From assembly GCA_032718475.1 (NCBI GenBank), contig JAUCBJ010003661.1, positions 1 through 47,726 of the forward strand: a stretch of DNA of 47,726 bases, given 5' to 3'. This stretch comes from Nemertoderma westbladi (lineage: Eukaryota; Xenacoelomorpha; Nemertodermatida; Nemertodermatidae). Below are positions 1-10,479 of this stretch, one piece after another. Positions within the stretch are counted from its first letter, which is position 1; every line of letters begins with the position of its first letter. Below the pieces are notes generated by a model. That model was not told the DNA's origin, searched no databases, and saw nothing but the letters and a program-made list of their open reading frames with translations. A program made the translations under genes and the position numbers.

Positions 1-38
1 TAACAGTAGCGTATAACGCAAAATAAATCTGTTAAACC
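1..38 (-). repeat. 38 bp inverted copy of 3563-3600
   Basis: The first 38 bases of the window are the reverse complement of 3563-3600 with one mismatch. The copy may continue to the left of the window, so its true length is unknown. Together the two copies bracket 1-3600 as terminal-inverted-repeat-like ends. No other mobile-element hallmark was found for that interval, so this is recorded as a repeat pair only. Confidence 0.7.
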
Positions 39-52
39 CTTTGACCATCTGT

Positions 53-371
53 AATTCTAGTCGATTAAGATATCGTGGCACCCACCGATATACTTGAAAG
101 ACAAATTATAGAATCAGTGGTTAACGTCCCCAGACAAGTTCTGGAATAAATCGGTGCCCATCTCAAATATTAATTATTTAATATTTGTAAATCTAATACG
201 TCAAAATCTGTAAAATTTAGATCCTTTAACAATTCTAGTCGATTAAGATATCGTAGCATTTACCGATATTCTTAAAAAAGACAATTGTCATAGAATTAAG
301 GATCTTGTGTCCCTAGACATGTTCTAGAATCAAAATATGTCCATTTAATTATCAAATAATAAAATTTCAGG
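53..371 (+). repeat. Imperfect tandem repeat, period about 178 bp, two copies
   Basis: AATTCTAGTCGATTAAGATA begins at 53 and again at 231. Both copies continue with a related CCGATAT...GACAA...CCTAGACA/CCCAGACA...TTCT(G/A)GAAT series. The second copy is shorter and more diverged. No coding potential is seen in it. Confidence 0.65.
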
Positions 372-1970
372 GAATAAATTTAAATTCATGCCTTTTAATG
401 AATTTAATAAATTGCCATTTTTACGCAATTTATAAAGTTCCCAAAATTCCATTAATTAATAGATCAAGGGAGCGGAGATTTATCTTATCATGCGTATGAG
501 TGTGTGAAAGTCTCCCAAACATAGTCAATAGCCGATAAAATTCATAAAGTCATGTATAACACAGAACATTGACTATTAAAGAATTACTATTAAATAACAT
601 CCCAGATCTGTATGCATTGGAATCACCCTAATTCTACCGCTAGCTTTGCATAATGTCACCATAGCAACAACCACGCTAGAATTAGAATTGAGTTAAAAGA
701 ACAATAGAAAGCTTGTCCCATTGAATAGCATAGGGAATAAATAGTGCACTGATAGTATCCAAGGATACATAATAATACAGTGACATTCTGGAAGGCATTG
801 ACTAACAGACAAGTGACCCGAGTGTGTGTAATTTGTGACAAGTTGTGTGTGGTACTTGTGAGCTTATAGGCGAATGTTACTACTAAGGTGTGTTTACAGT
901 AGCCAGTCGCAATCGTAAAGTAACCTAACTCTCCAAGGAAAACCTGAAGTACATCTAAGCCTTTGGGACGGACAGTTGAGTGACTTGTGCCGGTTGTCGT
1001 TGTCGTTGTGCGGCTACGTCGTTGGCGAAAGTACAGCGGCGACGACACATCGGCGCTGAGGATCTCGTACTGTCCGGGGGTTGATTGGGGTAGGCAGCGA
1101 CGCCCGCTCGCCTAAATATAAACTCATTATAATGTGGATAAACTCATATATAGCAGATATGACGGAGTTGATAGAAGATGGTCTTGTCATCCTATCGATT
1201 TACACAATACGGACTATGTCGACTATATATCCTGCCCAGCGGAGTCGGAACCATAAACGGAAATTCGAATGCGAAAATTCTATTCGAAATCGACTCGAAA
1301 GAAAAGACACTTAAGAAACAAATGGACGCGGTAACTCCAACGTATATTTGGAATTCTTGATAGAAGCATTGTAACAACAAATAAATATCACCCGCGTTTA
1401 CCCTACCAGACGTGCGTCTTTGGTATTATTACGATAAATGCCCTAGACCCAACTAATAAACGGAAAGACATAAACATCCACGTAAACCGAAACTTGTTGA
1501 CGTATCACCTATGCTCACTCGGCTCGAACGATCCTGGAGTAAACCTACGATCAGAGTCCCGGAATACTCGGTCAAACCTCCTCATTCCTTAGTTGGACCT
1601 CAGACCTGCGATCTTGGTGGTGTCGCGGATCCTCGCGGACTGTATTCACTGTTCAAAGATCTAGTGCTACCCTAACAATTAATCGGTAACACTCCGACAG
1701 TGATTTCTAGCTAGCCGCCCATCTTACCTAGCCGGATTGTGACGCGGACACCTAATATCACTATCCAACCGTATGGTCGTCCACGTTTAACGCGATACAA
1801 CCCCTCATCAAGGGGAAGGAGAGCGTTGTACGAAACGAGTTAAACGCTATTTTATAAAGATCAAAAAGGAAACCTGCGTTTGTTCAGATAAACGTAAGTT
1901 ATAACGGTGAGTCCAATCGATAAACGAATTGGCCTTATCTCAATTCGATTGGGAAATCCAGAATCTCTAA
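372..1970. other. No recognisable gene; likely decayed element DNA
   Basis: I recognise nothing in this stretch. Short open frames exist, the longest being a 130-codon minus-strand frame at 656-1048, but none has a known motif. Because a plus-strand coding end and an LTR-like block follow directly, this may be degenerate internal sequence of a plus-oriented retroelement. That is inference from position only. Confidence 0.35.
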
Positions 1971-2236
1971 GAAGTTATCGAACTTGGACGATCCTATTCT
2001 CTGCGAGAGTTTTTGGATGAACGTATCCAGCTACGAGCGGAGGAAAATCAGCTCGAGGAGAAGCATATCGAAACGGCAGATACCTCGACCACAATCCTAC
2101 ACCTTCTGATGCAATCATATTGCACCCTTCACCCAGGAGTTATGGCCCTCCTAGTAAAGTGGCTCCCCCCAAAGAGAAAAAGACTCTTGCTAGCCTCAAA
2201 AAACTGCGTAAACGCCGTCTGCGTAAGAAAGACTAA
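1971..2236 (+). pseudogene. Decayed C-terminal coding end of a retroelement
   Basis: Two overlapping frames look like real protein. From 1971 one frame gives an acidic, helix-like stretch (EFLDERIQLRAEENQLEEKH and neighbours). From about 2081 another frame gives a Pro/Lys/Arg-rich tail ending LKKLRKRRLRKKD and a TAA at 2234-2236. A frameshift near 2080 and an in-frame TAA at 1968 show decay. The stop is followed by a purine-rich CTGGGAGCGG at 2305-2314 and then the LTR-like block, the usual order at the 3' end of an LTR retrotransposon. The protein family is not recognised; a BEL/Pao-type product is inferred from the adjacent LTR only. Confidence 0.35.
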
Positions 2237-2314
2237 CTGTTTAGAGTATCTTTATGTTTTAGAAACTGTGATTTTTATATTTTATAGACTGAAAATCCCA
2301 TTTTCTGGGAGCGG

Positions 2315-3562
2315 TGTAAAAGCCTTTGCTGAATTGCCCCGTTATTTTTATTATCTTTTACATTAAAATACTCTGTAGTTGATTTAATAAGTGTAAGAGA
2401 CCGTATTATTGCTGTATCGGTGTTTTTAGAGGATCTAAGACCTATTTCCTCCGTATGTGTACTGTGAAAGGCATATTTTATGATTCTATGGCAATTCGTG
2501 ACGCAAAGGGGTGATAGCTACTCTTGAACAGTAGTTACTATGACTACGGTTAACAGCTGACATTCATACGTGTTGATTTCCTTTGTTCTACGGCGTCTCT
2601 CAGTTCAGTCAGCCAATTAGAGCGTTTTTGTGGCTCCTTGTACAGAAAATTTCCGAGAAATGACGCAATGCCTATGTGCAGTGTTTACATTCAGTCCTGA
2701 GCCAAAGAAAGAACGGCTTGGAAGTATTTTGTGCTTTACTGTTTTTTAGTCTTACACTAGTAGGTTTAATTATAAAGGGCATATATCCTTTAACCTAACG
2801 ACTACCTGACTCATGGAATCACCTGCTAACTGATCATACATACTGACTGCTGAAACATTGCAAACTCATAACAATCAGTGTTCAGTTGTTGTTTTATACT
2901 GCTATTTACTGTCAGTTCTTCATAATATGGTTGATGAATTATTATATTTGGAATAACGATAAATAACCCCGAAACCCAATATTCTTGATATACCGAAGGT
3001 AAGAGAGAAGGGTTACAGATAAACGATTGTGACTTATGTTAAAGTGGTTTGAAGTGAATCTAATGTTATTTGATAGACCCTACATGAGTCAGTCTGTGTT
3101 CCTTTTATATGTGACTAAAATCAGTGAAGATTGGCAGATTAGTGTGCAGTATTGTGCAGCATTGTGTATGAGTGAGTCTGTTAAAGAAGCAATTCCTAAA
3201 GAATGCGCCATATATGTGAATTATAATTAAGCCATATCGTTGTGAGTAGTTTAAGTCATAACTCTGTTTATATAGATAAAGCGCCACGTCCTAAAGGAAC
3301 TGTTAATATTCCCGAAGGTGAATAATATTGTCAGAGATTATATAATACTGTCAGTCGAATAATACATTAGGCTTACATAGCAATAAAATTAAACCGTCGA
3401 ACCCAATCTCCCGGGAATATCCAGCGGGTGAATGGTCGCGCACGGATTGGTTTCGACTAGTGTAGTGAATCAAATACTTGTCATAGACTAAAAACTGATT
3501 TAATATCTAGAAGACATCTTAATTTGGTGGGTTAAACTGCCAAAGGTCTGAAAGCGCGAACA
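2315..3562 (+). repeat. LTR-like block, plus orientation (diverged copy of 11342-12510)
   Basis: The block starts TGTAAAAGC and ends GCGCGAACA, so it has the TGT...ACA ends of many LTRs. It aligns along its length, at roughly 80% by eye, with the reverse complement of 11342-12510. The best-conserved part is 3410-3562, including CCAGCGGGTGAATGGTCGCG and AATCTAGAAGACATCT-like stretches. A purine-rich run just before 2315 could be the polypurine tract. Its inverse orientation relative to the 12.5 kb copy means the two are not the LTR pair of one intact element. LTR identity is inference; the homology itself is plain. Confidence 0.6.
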
Positions 3563-3600
3563 GGTTTAACAGATTTATTTTGCGTTGTACGCTACTGTTA
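3563..3600 (+). repeat. 38 bp inverted partner of window start
   Basis: GGTTTAACAG...CTACTGTTA, directly after the end of the LTR-like block. It matches 1-38 in inverted orientation at 37 of 38 positions. The 11342-12510 copy lacks this extension, so either the LTR ends at 3562 or the other copy has lost its end. Confidence 0.65.
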
Positions 3601-4101
3601 AAGGGACATCACGCTACTATATGTATTATTTAATATACGGTATGAGAGCAATATCGCACGAAGCAATGTCAGTGAGAAGAGGCAAGTCGTTTCCAAGGTC
3701 TACCCAGAGCTTGGTTTAGCCGAGACACGAGGATCTGAATTTTGCATTCCTAATACTCTACTTACCAATAATACTTGAATATAGTAGGAGCTTTATTGTA
3801 CTTTAATAAGTACGGATATTTCATCTTACTGTAGTCACGTATTTATAATGTAATACGGACAGTAAGGAAAGAGAAAAAGAATTATTTCTCGCCGTCGCAC
3901 TAAATATATAATATATAAGTAATTAAGTAATAAACACTAATATATATTGCACTAATCTACTAAATAATCGCTAAAATAACATTCTACTAAATAAAATTAA
4001 AGAAAACGATTATAATAAAATTACATAATAATACATACATAAATATAAAATAATAAAAACAAATATAAAATAATATAGTCACACACCCACTCCAGACGCT
4101 G
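3601..4101. other. AT-rich non-coding, 3' side of the BEL/Pao-like ORF
   Basis: No gene is seen. The stretch 3900-4080 is nearly all A/T (AATATATAATATATAAG-like). It lies just after the stop of the minus-strand gag/protease ORF, where a 3' UTR and 3' LTR would be expected. No minus-oriented copy of the LTR-like block occurs here, so the 3' LTR of that element is missing. Confidence 0.5.
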
Positions 4102-7100
4102 TTACGTTGGGGAGTCCCTAGATGTTTGTTGGATTAGGGAGGTGGTCGTGGGAAGAGTATCTTGCCTTCCATAGTTTCCGGACAGTTCTCGGTCTCGTTC
4201 CAGTAAACATAAACGACCAACTGGGCGATTGAGCTGCTGTGTCTCGAAGACAATTCCAGGTTTCCTCTTCGTCCTGGAATAGTGACGATAGAAACATCGC
4301 TTCAAATACACGACGGCCTTACAAAGCCGATTCCAGGATCTATAGTGGTCCATCGCTCCCGGCAGGAGAGGTGAGAGTCCCGGCGAGACGTCTGGTGTTC
4401 CAGATCTCCAGTCTCTCTCTCTGATCTCCACAACAGATCGGTTCGCGGTGGGGGAGTTTAGATCCACAGCGTCGTCCCTGGCAATGTGTAATACAGACAG
4501 ATCTATCACGGGTTTAAATAACCTTGATTTACTCGTCCGGGTTTTAGGTTTGACTTTCTCCGCTCCCTTGGCTTGTCTAATCTCAGCCGTGGTAAGATGG
4601 GGAGGCCATTCATCTTCTTTACTTAGGAAGTCGGGTCCACCTAACCAGTCTGGAGTATCTGTCAGTTCTTGAGGAGTTGCTCCTCTGGAAGCGATGTCGG
4701 CTAGATTAATCGTCTCGGGGCAATATCTCCATTGATCTACATTGGAGTTAATATCGTCATTATCTGAGGAGTATGGTGTTCCCTCAGTTGGGTCGTCAAC
4801 TTCACTGCTCTCCACTTCCCATTCACTTAATTGATATACCTGTTCTTTTGGTAATCTTTCCATGAGAGTTCTACGGGAAGGGCCAGTAAAGTACCAACCT
4901 ACTCTAGTTCTTCCCGCATAGACTTGTAATGGTTGCGGTTGAGCAGGCCGTTTCTCCAATGTCTCAAGCGCTTCATGCGCATTTTGGCCGATGAGTATTT
5001 GCACTCCAGGGTAATCTGTGTTGAATCTAGGTATATTAAGCTGCTGGGTGGAATCGTCCTCATCCCAGTTATAAGGTTCTACTTGGCTGGTAGCGAAGTT
5101 CTTTATCGCCACCATTTTTACTGACCTTATACTATGTTCTCCTAGTTCATCCTGGGGGGTGGACAACGCACCTACATAATAATCCGCTATTACTGTAGAT
5201 TTCCAAACCTGCATAATTCCTGACATGTTTAACTTAGTTCGGAACTTGGGTTGTCCAGCAAAGATGTCTTCGGCTAGTTCTTTGTCGATGAATGTTCCTG
5301 TGCTACCGGAGTCAAGGAGGGCGTTCACTATATAACTCCTTTTAGGTCCGTGGACCCTTAACTGCACTACGGGAAATTCTCGGATTCCTACATTGGAAGT
5401 TGGTGCTTTCCAAGATGGTTGTCGGTCAGAAGTAGTTAGGGGGAGCTCGCTGTCGGTGTCCTTTTCATGCGTAAGTGCTCGATACACTGCGGTATTTATC
5501 AGGTAACAGGATTCGTTTTCGTCGGAGAATTCGTCCGTATAGAATCCTTCCATCTCAGAACTTTGGTCAGTGTCGTTCACATCACTGAATTGGACATGTA
5601 GTTCGGACTCACTTACCTGACTCGGGCTGTTTCGTTCGAATTCAGTGTGCAACAAGATATGATGTTTTGCGCCGCACTTTGCACACCTTGCGTCGGAGTA
5701 ACAGGTTCGCCGTTGGTGTCCTTGTCTGAGGCAATTATAACACAACCGCTTATCCCACATGACTTCACGTCTATCCTTTAATGATTTCTTTAGGAATTCA
5801 TCACACACATTCAAACGGTGGGGCCCGTCACACAGCGCACATTTCGGTTTGATGTTACTTACCTTATTTTGAGTAACGTTGTGCACACTCGTTCTTTCTT
5901 CGGGCTTTCTTACCTGAATTCTCTTAGGAGACGTAGGAGGAGTTTTTCTTACCTGTTCTCTCCTGTCATTGGTTCGAGACTTGAATTTACTTACGTCTTT
6001 AGGCGTTTTGTTGACATAATAAGATCTTTCAGTGTCTTTCCCGCTGTCTTCTTCTTGAGAAGCCTGGCTTTCGCCGTCGTCGGTATAACACACTGGTGTT
6101 ACCTTTCTCCTAGAAACGGGTTTCTCACTTACCTTGTTTTCCGGTGTCTTCTCTCTGGACTGCTTTAGGAGCTGTAATTTCACTTCTCCATCTAAGAATG
6201 ACATGAGATCAGCCATGGTAGGGTCTCGTCGTTGTTGTTCCATCATATATAACACTTTCTTATCCCAGCGTGTGCCTACTCCACCCTTAGGTAAAGTTGA
6301 GGCCACGGCTCCAATAACCATAGAACTCTGATATTCATGAGACTTACCTAGCCAATCTAATTGTCTACAGATCTCTTGAATCTCATCGGAAAACTCTATA
6401 ATCCCGCTGCTAATGAACTTTCGGGGGGCTACCAATTTTGCATACAAATACCTAGCTATGTTATTCCTATTACCATACCTGATGTTTAGTGTATCCCAAA
6501 CTTGTCTTAATCCATCTGGATGTCCAATAAACTTTAACGCCATTAACTTGGGAGATCCTTCCAAGCACTCGATGAGGAATCTAAGTTTCTCTCCGTTAGA
6601 TAGCACAGAGTTCTGTATGTTATCTTTGTAATATTCATTAAAAGGTAACCATTTCATCTCATCTCCATTGAACTTGACGATCTCTCCCACCTTTACCGCT
6701 TGACGGGCTTCGGTTCTAGCCATTTGACGCGTAAAACTTTCTTGGGCCATCGTGTTATTTAATATCGAGTTATCGGTATATAAATTTCTCGGATTATTAT
6801 CAAGTCTATATGGAATATCATTGTCAACAGGTTTATAATTACCCTTAATAGGGTTTACTATAGGAGTTTCCACTTCACTAGCAGTATAGATGCGTGTAGG
6901 CTCCACACCTTGCGCATGAAATACTTCAGACCTAACAGGTTGACACATTGTTACAGGGGGTGGTGGTATACCCTTTTGTGTATTTACTAATTTATCGCGT
7001 TCTAATGCGATACTCTGCTGCACTTCTTGCAACTCTAACCTACTTTCCCTTACTGTTCCTTTAAACTGATGAACAGTCTCCTGCATCTGCCCGAGCAGGA

Positions 7101-7716
7101 GATTCATCCCCCGCCGCCCCTCATCCACCCACTCGACCGCCGAAGCGGGAGCCGCCAACGTAGTAGCGGGTAGACGAGAGACAACGGGCGACAAATCATT
7201 GATATTTCGCTCGGAGTCCAGGACAGGAACTGTCTCAGGGGTTGTTTTGTGGGGCACAGGTAGTTTAGTACTGTGCAAAGGGAATTTAGAGGTAGGTTCT
7301 GGGAGCACAGGTGTCTCTATCACCGAAGGGGTGATTTCAAGAACAGGCCTAATTATTTCAGGCTCATCTACTATAGTAGGGAGTCTTTCTATTTTAATTA
7401 TTTGGTCTGTGGGTTCTGTACTACCTAAGCCTGTGTTAGTTAGTTGCCTTCTAACAGCTGGGGGCAAATCAGGCAATTTCTGACGGTGGGACATTCTTCT
7501 ACGTCTGCTTAGACGAGATCTATTTCCTCCGCCTTCAGGATCGGTGGTATCGCCTTCATCAGATGATGTATATCCCTGTCTTTTGGGAGTAGATCGATTC
7601 ATCATCTGCATATTACTAGCTGTTAACTGTTTATTTATGCAGTCTTGATTCTCTTGAATATTTTCCAACTCTAGTTGGGTGGTCTCTTCAGATGCTCTTC
7701 GTTCTGCTTCTGCCAC
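4102..7716 (-). CDS. BEL/Pao-type gag/protease polyprotein with RT and RNase H deleted
   Basis: A 1204-codon frame; its first codon in this frame is GTG, so it probably continues from gag rather than starting here. Approximate residues: 340-480 resemble the DUF1759 gag domain (KFNGDEMKWLPFNEYY); 627-690 hold zinc knuckles, including CYNCLRQGHQRRTC; near 801 is the protease LLDSGSTGTFID; 995-1012 carry WRYCPETINLADIASRG, typical of the end of the BEL/Pao RNase H region, followed by the usual WLGGPDFL and SSW-like (YRSWNRLC) stretch. About 180 residues separate protease from this tail, so the RT/RNase H core is gone without breaking the frame. The last ~45 residues look out of frame. No integrase is seen. 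Protease and RNA binding may persist; polymerase function cannot. Confidence 0.7.
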   Translation of the reverse strand: MAEAERRASEETTQLELENIQENQDCINKQLTASNMQMMNRSTPKRQGYTSSDEGDTTDPEGGGNRSRLSRRRRMSHRQKLPDLPPAVRRQLTNTGLGSTEPTDQIIKIERLPTIVDEPEIIRPVLEITPSVIETPVLPEPTSKFPLHSTKLPVPHKTTPETVPVLDSERNINDLSPVVSRLPATTLAAPASAVEWVDEGRRGMNLLLGQMQETVHQFKGTVRESRLELQEVQQSIALERDKLVNTQKGIPPPPVTMCQPVRSEVFHAQGVEPTRIYTASEVETPIVNPIKGNYKPVDNDIPYRLDNNPRNLYTDNSILNNTMAQESFTRQMARTEARQAVKVGEIVKFNGDEMKWLPFNEYYKDNIQNSVLSNGEKLRFLIECLEGSPKLMALKFIGHPDGLRQVWDTLNIRYGNRNNIARYLYAKLVAPRKFISSGIIEFSDEIQEICRQLDWLGKSHEYQSSMVIGAVASTLPKGGVGTRWDKKVLYMMEQQRRDPTMADLMSFLDGEVKLQLLKQSREKTPENKVSEKPVSRRKVTPVCYTDDGESQASQEEDSGKDTERSYYVNKTPKDVSKFKSRTNDRREQVRKTPPTSPKRIQVRKPEERTSVHNVTQNKVSNIKPKCALCDGPHRLNVCDEFLKKSLKDRREVMWDKRLCYNCLRQGHQRRTCYSDARCAKCGAKHHILLHTEFERNSPSQVSESELHVQFSDVNDTDQSSEMEGFYTDEFSDENESCYLINTAVYRALTHEKDTDSELPLTTSDRQPSWKAPTSNVGIREFPVVQLRVHGPKRSYIVNALLDSGSTGTFIDKELAEDIFAGQPKFRTKLNMSGIMQVWKSTVIADYYVGALSTPQDELGEHSIRSVKMVAIKNFATSQVEPYNWDEDDSTQQLNIPRFNTDYPGVQILIGQNAHEALETLEKRPAQPQPLQVYAGRTRVGWYFTGPSRRTLMERLPKEQVYQLSEWEVESSEVDDPTEGTPYSSDNDDINSNVDQWRYCPETINLADIASRGATPQELTDTPDWLGGPDFLSKEDEWPPHLTTAEIRQAKGAEKVKPKTRTSKSRLFKPVIDLSVLHIARDDAVDLNSPTANRSVVEIRERDWRSGTPDVSPGLSPLLPGAMDHYRSWNRLCKAVVYLKRCFYRHYSRTKRKPGIVFETQQLNRPVGRLCLLERDRELSGNYGRQDTLPTTTSLIQQTSRDSPT

Positions 7717-9149
7717 TGCCTTTCTTTCTGTCTGCGCTTTTCTTCCGCTTCTGCCGCTGCCACTGCCGCTTTTCTTTCCACTTCGGCTGCTTTTCTTTCC
7801 GCTTCTGCCTCTGCCGCTGCCGCTTTGCTCGCTGCCGCTCTTCTGCCGCTGCCGCTGCCGCTGCCGCTGCCGCTGCCGCTGCCGCTGCCGCTGCAGCTGC
7901 CGCTTGTGCCTCTGCCGCTGCCTCTGCCGCCTTTCTTTCCGCTTCTGCCGCTGCCACTGCCGCTGCTGCTGTCTTTCTGTCTTCTATACGTTTTTTCTTT
8001 ACTTGTTCTTCTTGGACCTCTAGCGATGCGGAGCCTTTCATCAAATTTAGCTTGGTTCGCAGCTATCATATCCGCATCGATTGCGTCCAACACAAGCTTG
8101 GCTCCTTCACTATTAGGGCTAAGTCCAGACAGCCGTCTCCTCAACTCTTCATCACCTACAAATCGTTGATAGTCCGACAGATAGATGTCAATAGCATCCC
8201 TCTTATGCGGTTTCTCTGCCGTCGCTTCACTTTCCACTTGGGAAAATGTAGCGTCTGTTGATTCTCCATGGGTTGAGCGCTCAGCCAGCTGAGATTTCCA
8301 CTGGGCAGTTCCTTGAACTTGGAGACTCACCCGCTGAAACCAAGTCTTTACGGCAACTTGCAACGACGTGTCTTGTCTTCTTTTCGAAGCCTCCTCAAAG
8401 GCCGATAAGATTAGTCTGATTCGTAGAATTCTTTCTCTAACTTGATAAAGCAGCTCTCCCTGCTCTTGAGGTCCTTGGGGTTGTCGAAACAGTTGTTCCT
8501 TTAATCGCTCCATAGAGCTGAAGAATCCCTGTACGTATCCTGCTGCTGACCTCTTCCACACAGCTGGATCGCTGGTTTCTTTTGTCACTCCCATCCTGTG
8601 TATGTCTTCCCAGGCAGCTTCCGATAAGTCAAACGGGAGTCCGGGTCCGGGGAAGTTCCATTGCGACTCGACAATAGACTTCAGTTCTTCCCTTGTGTAT
8701 CCCGCATAACTATCCTTGGTCGATCGCTTACTTCTCGCCCAATCAATCTGGTGTTCCTCCACCGCAATCAATACCCTAGTGAGTACGGCTGCAGGAAGGA
8801 TGAGAAGGGGATCCGAATAAACCGCATCTGCCATCTTAGCTCCGCGCTCGGGTGTCAGCTCTACAGTATCCGCACTACTGGAGCTGTCGGGCCGCTGAGA
8901 AATAAGTTCTCGGCTCGAGTGTTGCTGCTGTTCCGCTGCTTCTTGGTCCCGCTTGACTTGAGCTCGAGTGCCTATGATAGACCTACGGTGTTGGACTAGC
9001 CTAGGGTCTGATATTACTACTGGAGGGATGATCTTTCTTACAGTAGGAGGTGAATTGAACTTCGGTCTCACACGTTCCACACTCCTGTCTGGGTCACAGA
9101 TGGTTGTATCTAGGAGACTGTCTGACAGGTTTTGCTTTGTGTCAGACAT
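7671..9149 (-). CDS. BEL/Pao-type gag, N-terminal frame
   Basis: A 492-codon frame beginning at a real ATG (9149-9147). The N-terminal ~330 residues are ordinary mixed sequence. The C-terminal part becomes low complexity: a Gly/Ser run encoded by a CTGCCG hexanucleotide (about residues 410-440), then an Ala/Glu/Lys/Arg helix (AEAERKAAEVERKAA). It overlaps the next frame by 46 bases. A shift from this frame to the next would be -1. The same AERKA-type helix continues in the downstream frame, so the two are parts of one gag, separated either by indels in the repeat or by programmed frameshifting. No database family was recognised for the N-terminal half; assignment comes from context. Confidence 0.6.
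   Translation of the reverse strand: MSDTKQNLSDSLLDTTICDPDRSVERVRPKFNSPPTVRKIIPPVVISDPRLVQHRRSIIGTRAQVKRDQEAAEQQQHSSRELISQRPDSSSSADTVELTPERGAKMADAVYSDPLLILPAAVLTRVLIAVEEHQIDWARSKRSTKDSYAGYTREELKSIVESQWNFPGPGLPFDLSEAAWEDIHRMGVTKETSDPAVWKRSAAGYVQGFFSSMERLKEQLFRQPQGPQEQGELLYQVRERILRIRLILSAFEEASKRRQDTSLQVAVKTWFQRVSLQVQGTAQWKSQLAERSTHGESTDATFSQVESEATAEKPHKRDAIDIYLSDYQRFVGDEELRRRLSGLSPNSEGAKLVLDAIDADMIAANQAKFDERLRIARGPRRTSKEKTYRRQKDSSSGSGSGRSGKKGGRGSGRGTSGSCSGSGSGSGSGSGSGSGRRAAASKAAAAEAEAERKAAEVERKAAVAAAEAEEKRRQKERQWQKQNEEHLKRPPN
7843..7890 (+). repeat. CTGCCG hexanucleotide array, eight units, inside gag
   Basis: Eight perfect CTGCCG units, embedded in a longer imperfect region from about 7700 to 7970. 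Read on the minus strand it codes Gly-Ser, Ala-Ala or Arg/Gln runs depending on frame, and all three minus frames stay open across it. Confidence 0.85.
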
Positions 9150-9283
9150 GTTTGTTTGTACAGTTGAATGCCTACTGCTATATTACAGTTAAAGCAAGTC
9201 TAGTAATTCAGTATCACCGTTAGCCTAGTAATTAATTACCGATATCGTTACTCTATGTAACGTGATATATATACAATATATTA

Positions 9284-9536
9284 GAATACCGGTATGCTTA
9301 TAGTATATATATAAGTATTATTACAGACTAGATTTGTCACAGAATACCGGTATATAATTTCAGCACAAATATATATAAATATATAATAGGCCTATCGTGA
9401 ATACCGGTATACAGCTTACACTTATAGTATATATAAGTATAATTATGGACTAGAATTAATTACAGAATACCGGTATAATTTCAGCCTAAATTTATAGAAA
9501 TAAATATAATAAGCCTATTGTAAATACCGGTATGTC
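9284..9536. repeat. Palindromic ATACCGGTAT array, five phased copies
   Basis: ATACCGGTAT occurs at 9287, 9344, 9401, 9468 and 9524, spaced 57, 57, 67 and 56 bases. The intervening DNA alternates two AT-rich spacers (CTTATAGTATATATAAGTAT and TTTCAGC-AAATATATA types), giving a higher-order unit of about 115-125 bp repeated twice. It lies 135 bases upstream of the gag ATG on the minus strand. Confidence 0.8.
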
Positions 9537-10479
9537 AATTATTTTAGAATAATTGAATTTCTGAATTTTAGGGGTTACTTGGTTACTTTACTTTACTTGA
9601 TTACCGTTATTTAAGCAGTAGTCCAACTGACATTAAGACCTAATTGTTGTATGACAGGCCTACTATTTTATAAATCGGTTTGAGTTGATTTATAATATTT
9701 GTGTACCCGTTTAATGGGTTTTGTCAATATTTGAAATAAATGTTATTATTTCTGGGAAGGAGTCACTACACAGAAGCTGTGCGCTCTCAGTGAAGTGCTA
9801 CTTGTTGGACACTAAAACAAATAATTCTAATTTACCTAAGTTACTTAATACTACAAATTACGTACAATTCGGGGTGAGATTACAATCTCTAAATAAACAC
9901 AAAAAATTACACGTACGAATTTTTAGGGTAATTTTACAAGAAGTCTACAAACCAGCCTAACAAAGGGTTAGAATATCTGGTTATTACAACGGACAGGGTA
10001 CTACGGTATTTGAAAATAACAAAGCAGTAGTAAATATACTGCGTTGTCCAGATAGGAAAAATACCACCGTCTGACGACTTATAGCCGTATCGCTATAAGT
10101 ACTACGTTATGTATCACGGAGTGTTCCTACCTAGAAGTTAATTACCGCGGTCTACCAGAACCAACGTGCCTATTAACCACTTTACAACACAAATATACTG
10201 CCTACACACTAATTACCTTCGGAAAGCACTGTACACTAAACCCTAAATTAGGTACAAGTACTTATACAACAAATAATCAGCAGTTAGAAATACTTGTACA
10301 GCTAAAAGAACCACGGTATCTGCTGGAGTGACCGGGGCACAAAATCACCAGTCTTTACCTACGCCAAGCAGCCCTGATGTAGTACCGGGGTTAATTTAAC
10401 TATAACGGTATGTACAACAAGCACAATTACTGTAGGAATAAACTTGGGGATATGAATGTTGCGAATAATCGCATAAACT

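Noticed and set aside
656-1048. 130-codon minus-strand frame as a gene
   Set aside because: No domain is recognised; composition is ordinary and it lies in probable decayed element DNA.
2315-3562. 3' LTR of the minus-strand BEL/Pao-like element
   Set aside because: The orientation is inverted relative to the 5' LTR candidate, so it must belong to another insertion or rearrangement.
7675-8261. Plus-strand Leu/Pro/Ala- and Cys/Arg-rich frames
   Set aside because: They are antisense readings of the CTGCCG repeat in gag; homopolymeric composition explains their openness.
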